This document shows, piece after piece, positions 36,002 to 49,406 of a DNA stretch of 64,000 bases (position 1 is the stretch's first letter; every line of letters begins with the position of its first letter). The notes under the pieces were generated by a model. That model saw nothing but the letters and a program-made list of their open reading frames with translations, did not search any database and was not told the DNA's origin. This stretch comes from Polaromonas sp. (GTDB lineage Bacteria > Pseudomonadota > Gammaproteobacteria > Burkholderiales > Burkholderiaceae_C), in assembly GCF_030689685.1 (NCBI RefSeq), contig NZ_JAUYEY010000030.1, forward strand, positions 1-64,000, read 5' to 3'. The translations under genes and the position numbers were made by a program.

Positions 36002-36504
36002 TTTTTATCGTTGGTCCCTGTCGGCGCCGCAGTCGTCGAAGTGGCGCTGCTGTCTGCCGCCTTGCTGTACAAAAACTGACTGATCAAATTTTCCAGCACC
36101 ACGGCCGACTGGGTCTGCTTGACTACGTCGCCCGCCGCCAGATTTTTCTCGTCAGCACCCGCCTCAATCCCGATATATTGCTCCCCCAACAGGCCACTGG
36201 TGAGTATTTTCAGTGAGCTGTCCTTGGGAAAAACATAGCGGCTCTCCATCGCCAGATTAACACTCGCTTGATAGGATTTGTCATCAAACGTAATATTTTC
36301 AACGCGTCCCACGATGACGCCCGCACTTTTTACGGCGGCGCGTGGTTTTAAACCACCAATATTGTCAAATTTCGCCACCACCGCATACGATTTGTCGAAG
36401 CTAAAGGTCAGCAGATTGGCAGACTTCAGTGCAAGAAACAACAAGGCCGCCGCGCCAGCCAACACAAACAGACCGACCCACAGATCATTTTTGGAGTGTT
36501 GCAT
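35998..36504 (-). CDS. mlaD: MCE-domain phospholipid transporter subunit MlaD
   Basis: A 168-residue protein with one N-terminal helix (LWVGLFVLAGAAALLFLAL) and an MCE domain (DNIGGLKPRAAVKSAGVIVGRV; ILTSGLLGEQYIGIEAG). Six copies form a periplasmic ring on MlaE. The Thr/Ala/Ser-rich C-terminal tail is unstructured. Confidence 0.95.
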   Translation of the reverse strand: MQHSKNDLWVGLFVLAGAAALLFLALKSANLLTFSFDKSYAVVAKFDNIGGLKPRAAVKSAGVIVGRVENITFDDKSYQASVNLAMESRYVFPKDSSLKILTSGLLGEQYIGIEAGADEKNLAAGDVVKQTQSAVVLENLISQFLYSKAADSSATSTTAAPTGTNDKK

Positions 36505-36600
36505 CAGGGTTCCTTAAAAAGACCGCCGGTGGCGTACACCGGACAGTGGGGATAGGTGGAATTTTCGCATTGGAAGGACTGTTTTCCGGAGTGACAAAAG

Positions 36601-37386
36601 TCACACACTGAACATCAGGGCCGTCAGGATGAAGTCAAGTCCAAGCACTGCCAGCGAGGCCAGCACCACGGTGCGGGTCGTCGCGCGCGCCACCCCTTCC
36701 GGCGTGGCCTGGGCTTCAAACCCCTGGAACAGGGCGATGAAGGTCACCGTCACGCCAAACACAACACTTTTGACAACCCCATTGCCGACATCGCGCCAGA
36801 CATCGATACCGGACTGCATTTGGCTCCAGAAAGCGCCTGCATCCACGCCGATCATCACCACGCCAACCACCCAGCCGCCAAGAATGCCGACGGCGCTGAA
36901 TACCGCGGCCAGCAACGGCATGGCGATCACGCCACCCCAAAAACGCGGCGCAAGAATCCGGCGTATCGGGTCCACCGCCATCATCTCCATCGCCGAGAGT
37001 TGCTCGCCGGCCTTCATCAATCCAATTTCGGCCGTCAGCGCCGTGCCGGCGCGTCCGGCAAACAGCAGCGCCGTCACCACCGGACCGAGTTCGCGAACCA
37101 GGCTCAGGGCCACCAGCAAACCAAGCGCCTCTGAGGAGCCATAACGCTGCAGCGCGTAATAACTCTGCAGCCCAAGCACAAACCCGACAAACAGCCCTGA
37201 CACCGTGATGATGGCCAGCGAGTAGTTGCCGAGGAAAAAGACTTGGTCGCGGATCAAGCCAAACCGCGCAAACACTGGCCCGGTCAGCGCAAGCAGGCGC
37301 GCCATCATGCGGGCGCCGTAGCCAAGCTCCCGCAGCTTGCTGCGCGTGGCAAAACCCAAGTCGGCGATCAGGTTGACGATGCTCAT
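36601..37386 (-). CDS. mlaE: Phospholipid ABC transporter permease MlaE
   Basis: A 261-residue permease with about five helices. GLFVGFVLGLQSYYALQRYGS, RELGPVVTALLFAGRAGTAL and EQLSAMEMMAVDP are the MlaE/TGD1 signatures. Its ATG overlaps the mlaF stop by 4 bases. A 96-bp gap separates it from mlaD; nothing coding is visible in it. Confidence 0.95.
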   Translation of the reverse strand: MSIVNLIADLGFATRSKLRELGYGARMMARLLALTGPVFARFGLIRDQVFFLGNYSLAIITVSGLFVGFVLGLQSYYALQRYGSSEALGLLVALSLVRELGPVVTALLFAGRAGTALTAEIGLMKAGEQLSAMEMMAVDPIRRILAPRFWGGVIAMPLLAAVFSAVGILGGWVVGVVMIGVDAGAFWSQMQSGIDVWRDVGNGVVKSVVFGVTVTFIALFQGFEAQATPEGVARATTRTVVLASLAVLGLDFILTALMFSV

Positions 37387-38228
37387 GGCCGATTTCCCTT
37401 GCCCAGCGCAGCCTGCGACCCAAAATCGTCAGCCTCACTCGGTCCCGGATAATGAAACTGCACCGGCCCCTCGGCCAGCGCATTGACAAACTGGTGCACC
37501 AGCGGATCCGTGGAGTGACGCACTTCTTCGGGTGTGCCCTGGGCCGCAATGCCGCCGTTGGCCAGAATGATGACCTTGTCAGCGATGCGAAATGTTTCCT
37601 CCAGGTCATGCGACACCACGATGCTGGTGATGCCCAGTGTGTCATTGAGCTGGCGTATCAGTTTCGCAGCGGTGCCGAGCGAGATCGGGTCCAGGCCGGC
37701 GAAGGGCTCGTCGTACATGATCAACTCCGGATCCAGCACGATCGCACGCGCCAGCGCCACCCGCCTGGCCATGCCGCCGGAGACTTCGCTGGGCATCAGG
37801 TCGCGCGCACCGCGCAGGCCAACCGCGTTGAGCTTCATCAGCACGATGTCGCGAATCAGTTCTTCCGTGAGGGAGGTGTGTTCGCGCAGCGGAAAGGCCA
37901 CGTTGTCGAACACGCTCAGGTCGGTGAACAGTGCGCCGAACTGGAACAACATGCCCATGCGCCGGCGCGCGGCATAGAGCTCGGTCTGGCTCAGACGTCC
38001 CACGTCGCGGCCGTCAAACAGGACCTCGCCGCGATTGGCTTTTTGCTGGCCGCCGATCAGGCGCAACACGGTTGTTTTCCCGCCGCCCGAAGCGCCCATC
38101 AGCGCGGTGACCTTGCCGCGCGGCACGGACAGCGTGACATCGTTCAGGATCACACGATCACCTGTGGCCCCTGGGTAGGCGAAGGTCACGTGTTTGAATT
38201 CAACAAGGGGAAGAGCGAGATTAGACAT
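37383..38228 (-). CDS. mlaF: Phospholipid ABC transporter ATP-binding protein MlaF
   Basis: A 281-residue ATPase: Walker A GASGGGKT (about 45-52), signature SEVSGGMARRVALARA, Walker B LIMYDEPFAGLDP and switch VVSHDLEET. I chose ATG 38226-38228 (MSNLALPLVEFKHV), where the family starts; the frame continues upstream to 38426 without similarity. No good ribosome site is visible before it. First gene of the 18-kb minus-strand block. Confidence 0.94.
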   Translation of the reverse strand: MSNLALPLVEFKHVTFAYPGATGDRVILNDVTLSVPRGKVTALMGASGGGKTTVLRLIGGQQKANRGEVLFDGRDVGRLSQTELYAARRRMGMLFQFGALFTDLSVFDNVAFPLREHTSLTEELIRDIVLMKLNAVGLRGARDLMPSEVSGGMARRVALARAIVLDPELIMYDEPFAGLDPISLGTAAKLIRQLNDTLGITSIVVSHDLEETFRIADKVIILANGGIAAQGTPEEVRHSTDPLVHQFVNALAEGPVQFHYPGPSEADDFGSQAALGKGNRP

Positions 38229-38673
38229 GAGGAGAGAAAAAAGCCGGCCCGCGGTGCCGCCTTTAATTGCAATTATCCAATGATAAGGGGTTTGCTCAAG
38301 TCGGATCGACTCAGGTCTGGACCTCTTACATCGGCCACCTGCGCTGGGCAAGCGCTGCGGCTGACCGTCAAGCGGCCCGATGCAAGCACCGCACAGGCCC
38401 GGGTGCTCACGCCGCAGCACCAGCAAGTTCCTGTCTTTCCCGGACGGCGCGACGCCCCGCCCGACCTCGTTGAAAAAATATTCATTTGTCAGACTTCCAA
38501 AAGAAGCCTGAAGTGTCTGGTCGATGTGGCGGCGCCGTCTTGAAGAATTGCGCCACTGTAAACAGACGGACCTGTCACCTGCATGAGAAAAATGCCCGAT
38601 TGCCCACTTATCATGCGGACTACTGCCTCCATTTTTATGGCAAATAAGCTACGCGCGCTGACCGCTTCTGCTT
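38229..38673. other. 445-bp non-coding region between gltD and mlaF
   Basis: No supportable gene on either strand. It holds the probable mlaF promoter at 38271-38299 and the 3' flank of gltD. No obvious terminator hairpin with a T-run follows gltD. Confidence 0.5.
38271..38299 (-). promoter_or_regulatory. Candidate sigma70 promoter for the mla block
   Basis: TTGAGC (38294-38299) and ATAATT (38271-38276) with a 17-base spacer on the minus strand, about 43 bases before the mlaF ATG. It is the only AT-rich box pair close to mlaF; no other support. Confidence 0.45.
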
Positions 38674-40152
38674 TTAGCGCGGCAAGTCGCTGTAACCCAT
38701 GAGAAACTCATCAACGGATCGCGCGGCCTGGCGGCCTTCCCTGATCGCCCACACCACCAGGCTCTGTCCGCGGCGGATATCGCCGGCCGCAAACACCTTG
38801 GGCACGTTGGTCGCATAGCCGCCGCTGAAGTCGGTGCTGGCCTTGGCGTTGCCACGCGCGTCCTTCTCCACACCAAAGGCCTCCAGCACGGCGGACACCG
38901 GGGCCACAAAGCCCATGGCCAGCAGCACCAGGTCAGCCTTGAGCGTCTGCTCCGAGCCAGCCACTTCCTGCATCTTCCCGTCTTTCCACTCGACGCGCAC
39001 CGTCTTCAGGCTGGTGACCTGGCCCTTGTCGCCGATCAGTTCCTTGGTGGAGATGGCAAATTCACGATCGCAACCCTCTTCATGGGACGAGGAGGTGCGC
39101 AGCTTGATCGGCCAGTACGGCCAGGTCATGGGGCGGTTTTCCTCCTCGGGCGGCTGGGGCATCAGCTCGAACTGGGTGACGCTGGCCGCACCATGGCGAT
39201 TGCTGGTACCGACGCAATCGGAGCCGGTGTCTCCGCCGCCGATGACGATCACGTGTTTGCCATCAGCACGCAAGGGGTCCTTGACCTCGTCGCCCGCATT
39301 GACCTTGTTTTGCTGTGGCAAAAACTCCATCGCGAAGTGAATGCCCGCCAGATCGCGGCCGGGAACCGGCAAGTCGCGCGATTGCTCGGCGCCACCGGTC
39401 AGCAGCACGGCGTCAAAATCACTCTGCAACTGCTCGGGGGTGATGGTTTCCTTGGCCCAGTTGGTGACTTTGGAGTCCTTGCCCAGCGGGTCTTTGGCGT
39501 TGCCGACCAAAACGCCAGTGCGAAAAGCCACGCCTTCGGCCTGCATCTGCGCCACGCGCCGGTCGATGTGGATTTTTTCCATCTTGAAGTCGGGGATGCC
39601 GTAACGCAGCAAGCCGCCGACCCGGTCATTTTTCTCAAACAGCGTCACGTCATGGCCAACGCGCGCCAGTTGCTGCGCGGCAGCCATGCCAGCCGGGCCG
39701 GAACCCACCACCGCCACTTTTTTGCCGGTCTTGTGCTGCGGGGGCTGCGGCTCAACCCAGCCCTCGGCCCAGGCGCGGTCGATGATGGCGTGTTCGATCG
39801 ACTTGATGCCCACCGCGTCGTCATTGACATTGAGCGTGCAGGCGGCCTCGCAGGGCGCCGGGCAGATGCGGCCGGTGAACTCCGGAAAGTTGTTGGTGCT
39901 GTGCAAGGTGTCGATCGCGCTTTTCCAGTCGGCGCGGAACACCATGTCGTTGAAATCGGGAATGATGTTGTTGACCGGGCAGCCACTGTTGCAAAACGGC
40001 GTGCCGCAGTCCATGCAGCGCGCCGCCTGCTGGTTGGCCTGCGCATCGTCGAGGCCAATCACGAACTCTTTGTAGTTTTTCAGGCGCTCGGGAACCGGCT
40101 TGTAGCCCTCCTCGATGCGTTCGTATTCCATGAAACCGGTGACTTTTCCCAT
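38674..40152 (-). CDS. gltD: Glutamate synthase (NADPH) small chain
   Basis: A 492-residue FAD/iron-sulfur subunit that takes electrons from NADPH to GltB. The N-terminal cysteine cluster [17 protein letters not shown] binds 4Fe-4S; FAD and NADPH Rossmann loops are [17 protein letters not shown] and [14 protein letters not shown]-terminal [16 protein letters not shown] is the FAD-closing motif. 24 bases downstream of gltB. Confidence 0.96.
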   Translation of the reverse strand: MGKVTGFMEYERIEEGYKPVPERLKNYKEFVIGLDDAQANQQAARCMDCGTPFCNSGCPVNNIIPDFNDMVFRADWKSAIDTLHSTNNFPEFTGRICPAPCEAACTLNVNDDAVGIKSIEHAIIDRAWAEGWVEPQPPQHKTGKKVAVVGSGPAGMAAAQQLARVGHDVTLFEKNDRVGGLLRYGIPDFKMEKIHIDRRVAQMQAEGVAFRTGVLVGNAKDPLGKDSKVTNWAKETITPEQLQSDFDAVLLTGGAEQSRDLPVPGRDLAGIHFAMEFLPQQNKVNAGDEVKDPLRADGKHVIVIGGGDTGSDCVGTSNRHGAASVTQFELMPQPPEEENRPMTWPYWPIKLRTSSSHEEGCDREFAISTKELIGDKGQVTSLKTVRVEWKDGKMQEVAGSEQTLKADLVLLAMGFVAPVSAVLEAFGVEKDARGNAKASTDFSGGYATNVPKVFAAGDIRRGQSLVVWAIREGRQAARSVDEFLMGYSDLPR

Positions 40153-40176
40153 GTGGCTACTCCAGATACTGCTTGT

Positions 40177-44967
<4,791 letters not shown>

Positions 44968-45142
44968 GGCGCACTCCTGGTCGATGGGAAAACAGCAGCG
45001 GCGGCAAAAAATGCAGCCACCCCGTCCTGCCTGGTTTCGTAATATGTCGCGGGGATAAATAGCTTAGTGCAGTGCAACAACAATGCCAAGCCAAATAATT
45101 AGGGTCAGATTCCGATTAATTTCGAAAAATTACCGTCAAGAA

Positions 45143-45947
45143 TTAATTAGGGACACGATAGAGTGAATCGGTTTATCAATCAAATCGAGCAACTATTTTT
45201 TGGAGTTCGGTTCGCCCGGTGGACGACCCGCCGACATCCTGCTGACTCGCCGTTCTGTACGGGTTTGCAAATCGGCGACAAAAGCCGCATCCCCGAGCGC
45301 CCAGCCACTGAGCGTGGATTGCGTCAGTGCCAGTTGCCGATCAGCCGCCACGCCCCCCTGCACCCTCTCTGCGTAAACGGCTTCGCGTGCAAAAGGCGTG
45401 TTGCCGAGTGTCCAGAACAGCGGATGCGGCGTCACCAGCCTGTCCACCCGCAGGCCGGCGTAATGGCCATGGCTGGACCAAGGATAATCTCGCGCCTGCG
45501 CCACCAGGCCGTGCCGCACCGGATTGAGGTCGATGTAGGACATGCAGGCCAGCAGGTAAGGTTCGGGCTGGATGACGGTGGAGCGGTAGCGCCCCTCCCA
45601 CAAGGTGCCGGAGCGGCCCTGGCTGTCGTTGAAGTAGCGCACATAACGCCGGCCCACGGCCTGCATCATCTGCGGCATGCCCTCTGCCGTTTCCGGCGTC
45701 GCCAGCAGATGGAAGTGGTTGTCCATCAGCACATAAGCGTGGATGGCGACAGAAAACTTTCTAGCGTTCTCGTCGATCAGGGCCAGCAAAGTCTGGTAAT
45801 CCGCCACAGACGTGGCAATAACTTGCCGGTTGTTGCCGCGCTGGATGATGTGCTGCGGGAATCCCGGAAGACTGAGACGGGGAAGACGGGCCATGCTGTG
45901 ATGTGCTGAGGTTCAACGCATCATAAAGCCGACCTGTCCCCGATTAA
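45143..45947. mobile_element. REP-associated tyrosine transposase cassette with flanking inverted repeats
   Basis: The transposase gene at 45193-45894 is bracketed by TTAATTAGGGACA (45143-45155) and TGTCCCCGATTAA (45935-45947), 11 of 13 paired. A direct repeat, CCGATTAATTTCG at 45112-45124 and CCGATTAAATTCG at 45940-45952, also flanks it. This fits a RAYT with its REP-like ends. It lies between gltB and a gene remnant. Confidence 0.65.
45193..45894 (-). CDS. REP-associated tyrosine transposase (Y1, HUH)
   Basis: A 233-residue HUH-type Y1 transposase of the RAYT class. HUH is in LMDNHFHLLATPE and the nucleophile Tyr is in ACMSYIDLNPVRHGL; QHIIQRGNNRQVI at the N-terminus and RSGTLWEGRYRSTVI are class motifs. 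RAYTs process short palindromic REP sequences and are usually single-copy domesticated genes. The C-terminal 60 residues are less conserved. Intact. Confidence 0.9.
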   Translation of the reverse strand: MARLPRLSLPGFPQHIIQRGNNRQVIATSVADYQTLLALIDENARKFSVAIHAYVLMDNHFHLLATPETAEGMPQMMQAVGRRYVRYFNDSQGRSGTLWEGRYRSTVIQPEPYLLACMSYIDLNPVRHGLVAQARDYPWSSHGHYAGLRVDRLVTPHPLFWTLGNTPFAREAVYAERVQGGVAADRQLALTQSTLSGWALGDAAFVADLQTRTERRVSRMSAGRPPGEPNSKK

Positions 45948-45953
45948 ATTCGG

Positions 45954-46246
45954 TTAACCAACCACCTTGCCATCGGGTGGGATGGTGACCAGATCGACCA
46001 GGCGCACGGATTCGGGTTCTGATCGGTCTGGCTGAGCACCTCCAGGTACTCCTTGATGATGGGCGTTCCTGCGCTGCGCGGCGACGGCACCGCCTGGGAG
46101 ATGACCACCCCGCCGATTTCCTTGCCGAGCGCCGTGACCCCCATGACCTGCTGCAACACCGGCAGCGCCGGGGGCAACTTGGCGACATGCAGCGCAGCCA
46201 CCACGCCCGCAACAATCACACAGCCAGCGGGATGGGTCAGCTTCAA
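45954..46246 (-). pseudogene. Gene remnant beside the RAYT: truncated MFS-like start and frameshifted tail
   Basis: The first ~40 codons read AGCVIVAGVVAALHVAKLP and ALPVLQQVMGVTAL, like the first helix of a CynX-type MFS transporter, but no further helices follow. The rest (GTPIIKEYLEVLSQTDQNPNP) loses frame; a shift continues as RLVDLVTIPPDGKVVG and a stop at 45954-45956. It has only a TTG start overlapping the dgt stop. I read it as a deletion-fused remnant, not a gene. The tail protein was not identified. Confidence 0.5.
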
Positions 46247-47454
46247 GCGGGGAAGGCCACGCGGCCGATCAGGCGTTCATGTTCTTTGGCGGCAAAACGA
46301 TCGGTCATGCCGGCAATGTAGTCGGCCACTACCCGCTCGGGCTTGGCCGGCGATCCGGCGCCGGCCAGCGGGCTGCTCTCCAGCCGGTCAAAGCGGTCGG
46401 TATGCGCCTGCGGCATTTCGGCCGGATCGGCCATGTAGGCGGCAAACAGCTCGCGCACCACCTGCTGCGCGGTCTGTGTGGTTTCAACCACCTGCGGATG
46501 GCGGTACAGGTTTTGCAGCAGGAATCGTTTAAGCGACGAGGACTTCAGCGCCATCTCCGTGCTGAAACACACCAGCGGCGGGCTCAGCCGCACTGCCTGC
46601 ACGCTGTCCACCGCCGCCGCCGCCAACGCCGCCCGTGTGGCGTCCATCACGTCGTAGACCTGCGCGCTGAGCATGCGGCGTATGGTTTCGAACAGCAGGC
46701 GGCGCCCCTGCAGCCCCGGATGCTGCAGCAGCGTCTCGCCGCTGTACTGCTCGAACAACTCCACCTGCGCCAATTGTTCAAGACTCAGCAGGCCGGAGCG
46801 CACGCCGTCGTCGATGTCATGCGCGTTGTAGGCAATCTCGTCGGCCAGATTAGCCAACTGCGCTTCCAGGCCGGGCTGCTGCGCAGGCTGTCCCTCTGCG
46901 GTGGCCAGAAAGCGCTGCGCCACGCCGCCGGGCTCGCGCGCCTCGATGCGCCTGGCGTTGCGGCGCGAGCAGTGTTTGAGAATGCCTTCGCGGGTCTCAA
47001 ACGACAGGTTCAAACCGTCGTAGTTGGGGTAACGCTCTTCCAGCGTGTCCACCACGCGCAGGCTCTGCAGGTTGTGCTCAAAGCCGGCACTGTCGGGATG
47101 GTGGCTTTTCAGGCAGGCGTTGAGCGCATCCTGTCCGGCATGGCCAAACGGCGTATGGCCCAGGTCATGGGCCAGCGCGATGGCCTCAACCAGATCCTCG
47201 TTCAGGCGCAGCGTGCGCGCGATGGAGCGGCCAAGCTGGGCAACCTCCAGCGAATGCGTCAGGCGGGTGCGGAACAGGTCACCCTCGTGGTTCAAAAACA
47301 CCTGGGTCTTGTAGACCAGCCGGCGGAAAGCGGTGGAATGCACGATGCGGTCGCGGTCGCGCTGAAAGGCGGACCGCGTGGGCGCGGCCGGCTCCGGATA
47401 GCGGCGACCGCGGGACGCGGCGGGGTCGCATGCGCAGGGGGCCAACAAGGTCAT
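46243..47454 (-). CDS. dgt: Deoxyguanosinetriphosphate triphosphohydrolase-like protein
   Basis: A 403-residue HD-domain dNTPase that splits dNTPs to nucleosides and triphosphate. Metal residues are visible in TRLTHSLEVAQLGR, ALAHDLGHTPFGHAGQ and NLADEIAYNAHDIDDG. The N-terminal SAFQRDRDRIVHSTAFRRLVYKTQVF is typical of the type 2 branch. Follows aroB in the conserved pil-aroKB-dgt order, with a repeat copy in the gap. Confidence 0.92.
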   Translation of the reverse strand: MTLLAPCACDPAASRGRRYPEPAAPTRSAFQRDRDRIVHSTAFRRLVYKTQVFLNHEGDLFRTRLTHSLEVAQLGRSIARTLRLNEDLVEAIALAHDLGHTPFGHAGQDALNACLKSHHPDSAGFEHNLQSLRVVDTLEERYPNYDGLNLSFETREGILKHCSRRNARRIEAREPGGVAQRFLATAEGQPAQQPGLEAQLANLADEIAYNAHDIDDGVRSGLLSLEQLAQVELFEQYSGETLLQHPGLQGRRLLFETIRRMLSAQVYDVMDATRAALAAAAVDSVQAVRLSPPLVCFSTEMALKSSSLKRFLLQNLYRHPQVVETTQTAQQVVRELFAAYMADPAEMPQAHTDRFDRLESSPLAGAGSPAKPERVVADYIAGMTDRFAAKEHERLIGRVAFPA

Positions 47455-47471
47455 GATTTATGCATCAAATC

Positions 47472-47520
47472 GGCCTACAGCCCATGCCAATCATGGGCGA
47501 ACAGCTACTTTTTTTATAGC
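47472..47520 (-). repeat. Dispersed two-stem repeat between aroB and dgt
   Basis: On the minus strand GCTAT-N7-GTAGCTG, then GCCCATGATTGGCATGGGC and TGTAGGCC. It lies 18 bases upstream of the dgt start. The second stem here is extended and near-perfect. Confidence 0.85.
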
Positions 47521-47535
47521 AAGTTGAGACTCGGC

Positions 47536-48651
47536 TCAGTCGCAGCTGGCATCAATCACTTCGCGCACCAGGGCATCGGGTGCGCTGCGTACCACGGCCC
47601 TGCCCGGTGCGACGATCAGGACGAATTTAATTTCGCCAGCTTCCGCTTTTTTGTCCACACGCATCAACTCCAGGTAACGCCCGGCACTGTCGGCTGGCGA
47701 CAGGCGCGGACCGGTGACCGGCAGCCCGGCGCGCTGGATCAGCGTACGCAAGCGGTCCACAAATGCGCCATCGACCAGGCCCAGACGCTGGGACAGGCGC
47801 GCCGCCATCACCATGCCGCAGCCGACGCCCTCGCCGTGCAGCCACCGGCCATACCCGAGTCCCGACTCGATGGCATGGCCAAAGGTGTGTCCAAAATTGA
47901 GGATGGCACGCAAGCCGTTTTCACGTTCGTCCTGGCCCACCACCTCGGCCTTGATTTCACAGCTGCGCCGTATTGCATGCGCCAGCGCCGCCGGCTCGCG
48001 CGCCAGCAAGGCGTCGATGTTGTCCTCGATCCAGTCCAGGAAAGCCATGTCGGCAATCGGCCCGTACTTGATGATTTCGGCCAGGCCGGCGCTGAGCTCA
48101 CGCGGGGGAAGTGTCTGGAGCACATCGAGGTCGCAAAGCACGCGCTCGGGTTGGTAAAAAGCGCCCACCATGTTTTTACCCAAGGGGTGGTTGATGGCGG
48201 TCTTGCCGCCGACGGAAGAGTCCACCTGTGCCAGCAGCGTGGTCGGCATCTGCACAAACGGCACGCCACGCATGTAGCAGGCCGCGGCAAACCCCGTCAT
48301 GTCCCCGACCACGCCGCCACCGAGTGCAAACAGCACGGTCTTGCGGTCACAGCCGTTTCCAAGCAGCGCGTCAAAAATCAGTTGCAGCGTGGGCCAGTCC
48401 TTGTGGACCTCGCCATCGGGCAAAGCCACCAGCAAAACGCGCTTGTAGTGCGGCTGCAATGCGGTCCGCAACAACTCGGCATACAGCGGCGCCACAGTGT
48501 CGTTCGACACGATCAGGGCTGTGCTGGCAGCCGGCAGGTTCTGGTAAGTCGCCGGATCGCCAAGCAGGCCGGAACCAATGCTGATGGGGTAGCTGCGATC
48601 GCCCAGGTCAATCCGTACCTGCTGCGTCGCCGGAGAAGAATTTGCATGCAT
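47536..48651 (-). CDS. aroB: 3-dehydroquinate synthase
   Basis: A 371-residue enzyme cyclising DAHP to dehydroquinate in the shikimate pathway. NAD-binding [34 protein letters not shown], and zinc ligands in [11 protein letters not shown] and [10 protein letters not shown] are all present. Downstream of aroK by 63 bases. Confidence 0.96.
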   Translation of the reverse strand: MHANSSPATQQVRIDLGDRSYPISIGSGLLGDPATYQNLPAASTALIVSNDTVAPLYAELLRTALQPHYKRVLLVALPDGEVHKDWPTLQLIFDALLGNGCDRKTVLFALGGGVVGDMTGFAAACYMRGVPFVQMPTTLLAQVDSSVGGKTAINHPLGKNMVGAFYQPERVLCDLDVLQTLPPRELSAGLAEIIKYGPIADMAFLDWIEDNIDALLAREPAALAHAIRRSCEIKAEVVGQDERENGLRAILNFGHTFGHAIESGLGYGRWLHGEGVGCGMVMAARLSQRLGLVDGAFVDRLRTLIQRAGLPVTGPRLSPADSAGRYLELMRVDKKAEAGEIKFVLIVAPGRAVVRSAPDALVREVIDASCD

Positions 48652-48714
48652 GCCTCAAGTGTAGAGGCTTCGCCTTGAAGCTTGTCGGGCGTCACCCATC
48701 CTCGCGCCCGTGGC

Positions 48715-49269
48715 TCAGTTACGCGCAGCCGGCATCAGACCCGATGTTTCGAGCTGGCTCGCGATCAGGTGGACCAGGGCCGGCACGGAGGGCCTCCCGG
48801 TCTCGACAACCAAGCGCGCGCTCTCGCGGTACAGCGGGTCACGCAAGGCGTACAGCTCACGCAAACGAGCCAGCGGATCGGCCACCTGGAGCAGCGGCCG
48901 ATTCTGGTCATGGCGCAAGCGACGAAAAACGTCTTCCGGAGACGAATGCAGGTAGATCGTATGGCTGCGCTGCTTGAGGTGCTCGCGGTTGGCTGGCCGG
49001 AGCACCGCGCCGCCGCCGGTGGACAACACACAGGGCTCTCCCCCAGTCAACTCATCAATGACGGCCTGCTCCAGGTCGCGAAAGGGCTCCTCGCCTTCGC
49101 GTTCAAAAAACGCGCGGATGGACAGACCGATGCGCTTTTCGATGACATGGTCGGTATCCAGAAAGGGCCAGCCCAGGCGCCGCGCGAGCTGGCGACCGAC
49201 GGTGGACTTGCCTGAGCCGGGAAGGCCGACAAAGGCGACATGGGCAACTAAGTTCGAGGGAGCACCCAT
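48715..49269 (-). CDS. aroK: Shikimate kinase
   Basis: A 184-residue P-loop kinase: Walker A GLPGSGKST (15-23), the shikimate-binding DTDHVIEKRIG and RDLEQAVIDEL, LSTGGGAVLRP, and the lid RPLLQVADPLARLRELYALRDPLYRE kept in family order. Phosphorylates shikimate with ATP. Between pilQ and aroB. Confidence 0.96.
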   Translation of the reverse strand: MGAPSNLVAHVAFVGLPGSGKSTVGRQLARRLGWPFLDTDHVIEKRIGLSIRAFFEREGEEPFRDLEQAVIDELTGGEPCVLSTGGGAVLRPANREHLKQRSHTIYLHSSPEDVFRRLRHDQNRPLLQVADPLARLRELYALRDPLYRESARLVVETGRPSVPALVHLIASQLETSGLMPAARN

Positions 49270-49406
49270 GTCAGTTCTAATCTGGTCGTCGAAGAAAAGA
49301 TGAGATCGATAATTGGCGACGGCGGGGCAACAAAAGCTTCAAGGCGGCCGTCCGCCGCCCACCGGCGCGGGTCACGACTGCGCCATCCTCAGCCACTCGA
49401 CAAACG

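Noticed and set aside
45944..46246. Intact 100-codon hypothetical gene
   Set aside because: Only a TTG start, no ribosome site, MFS-like similarity stops after one helix and the tail appears frameshifted; better explained as a remnant.
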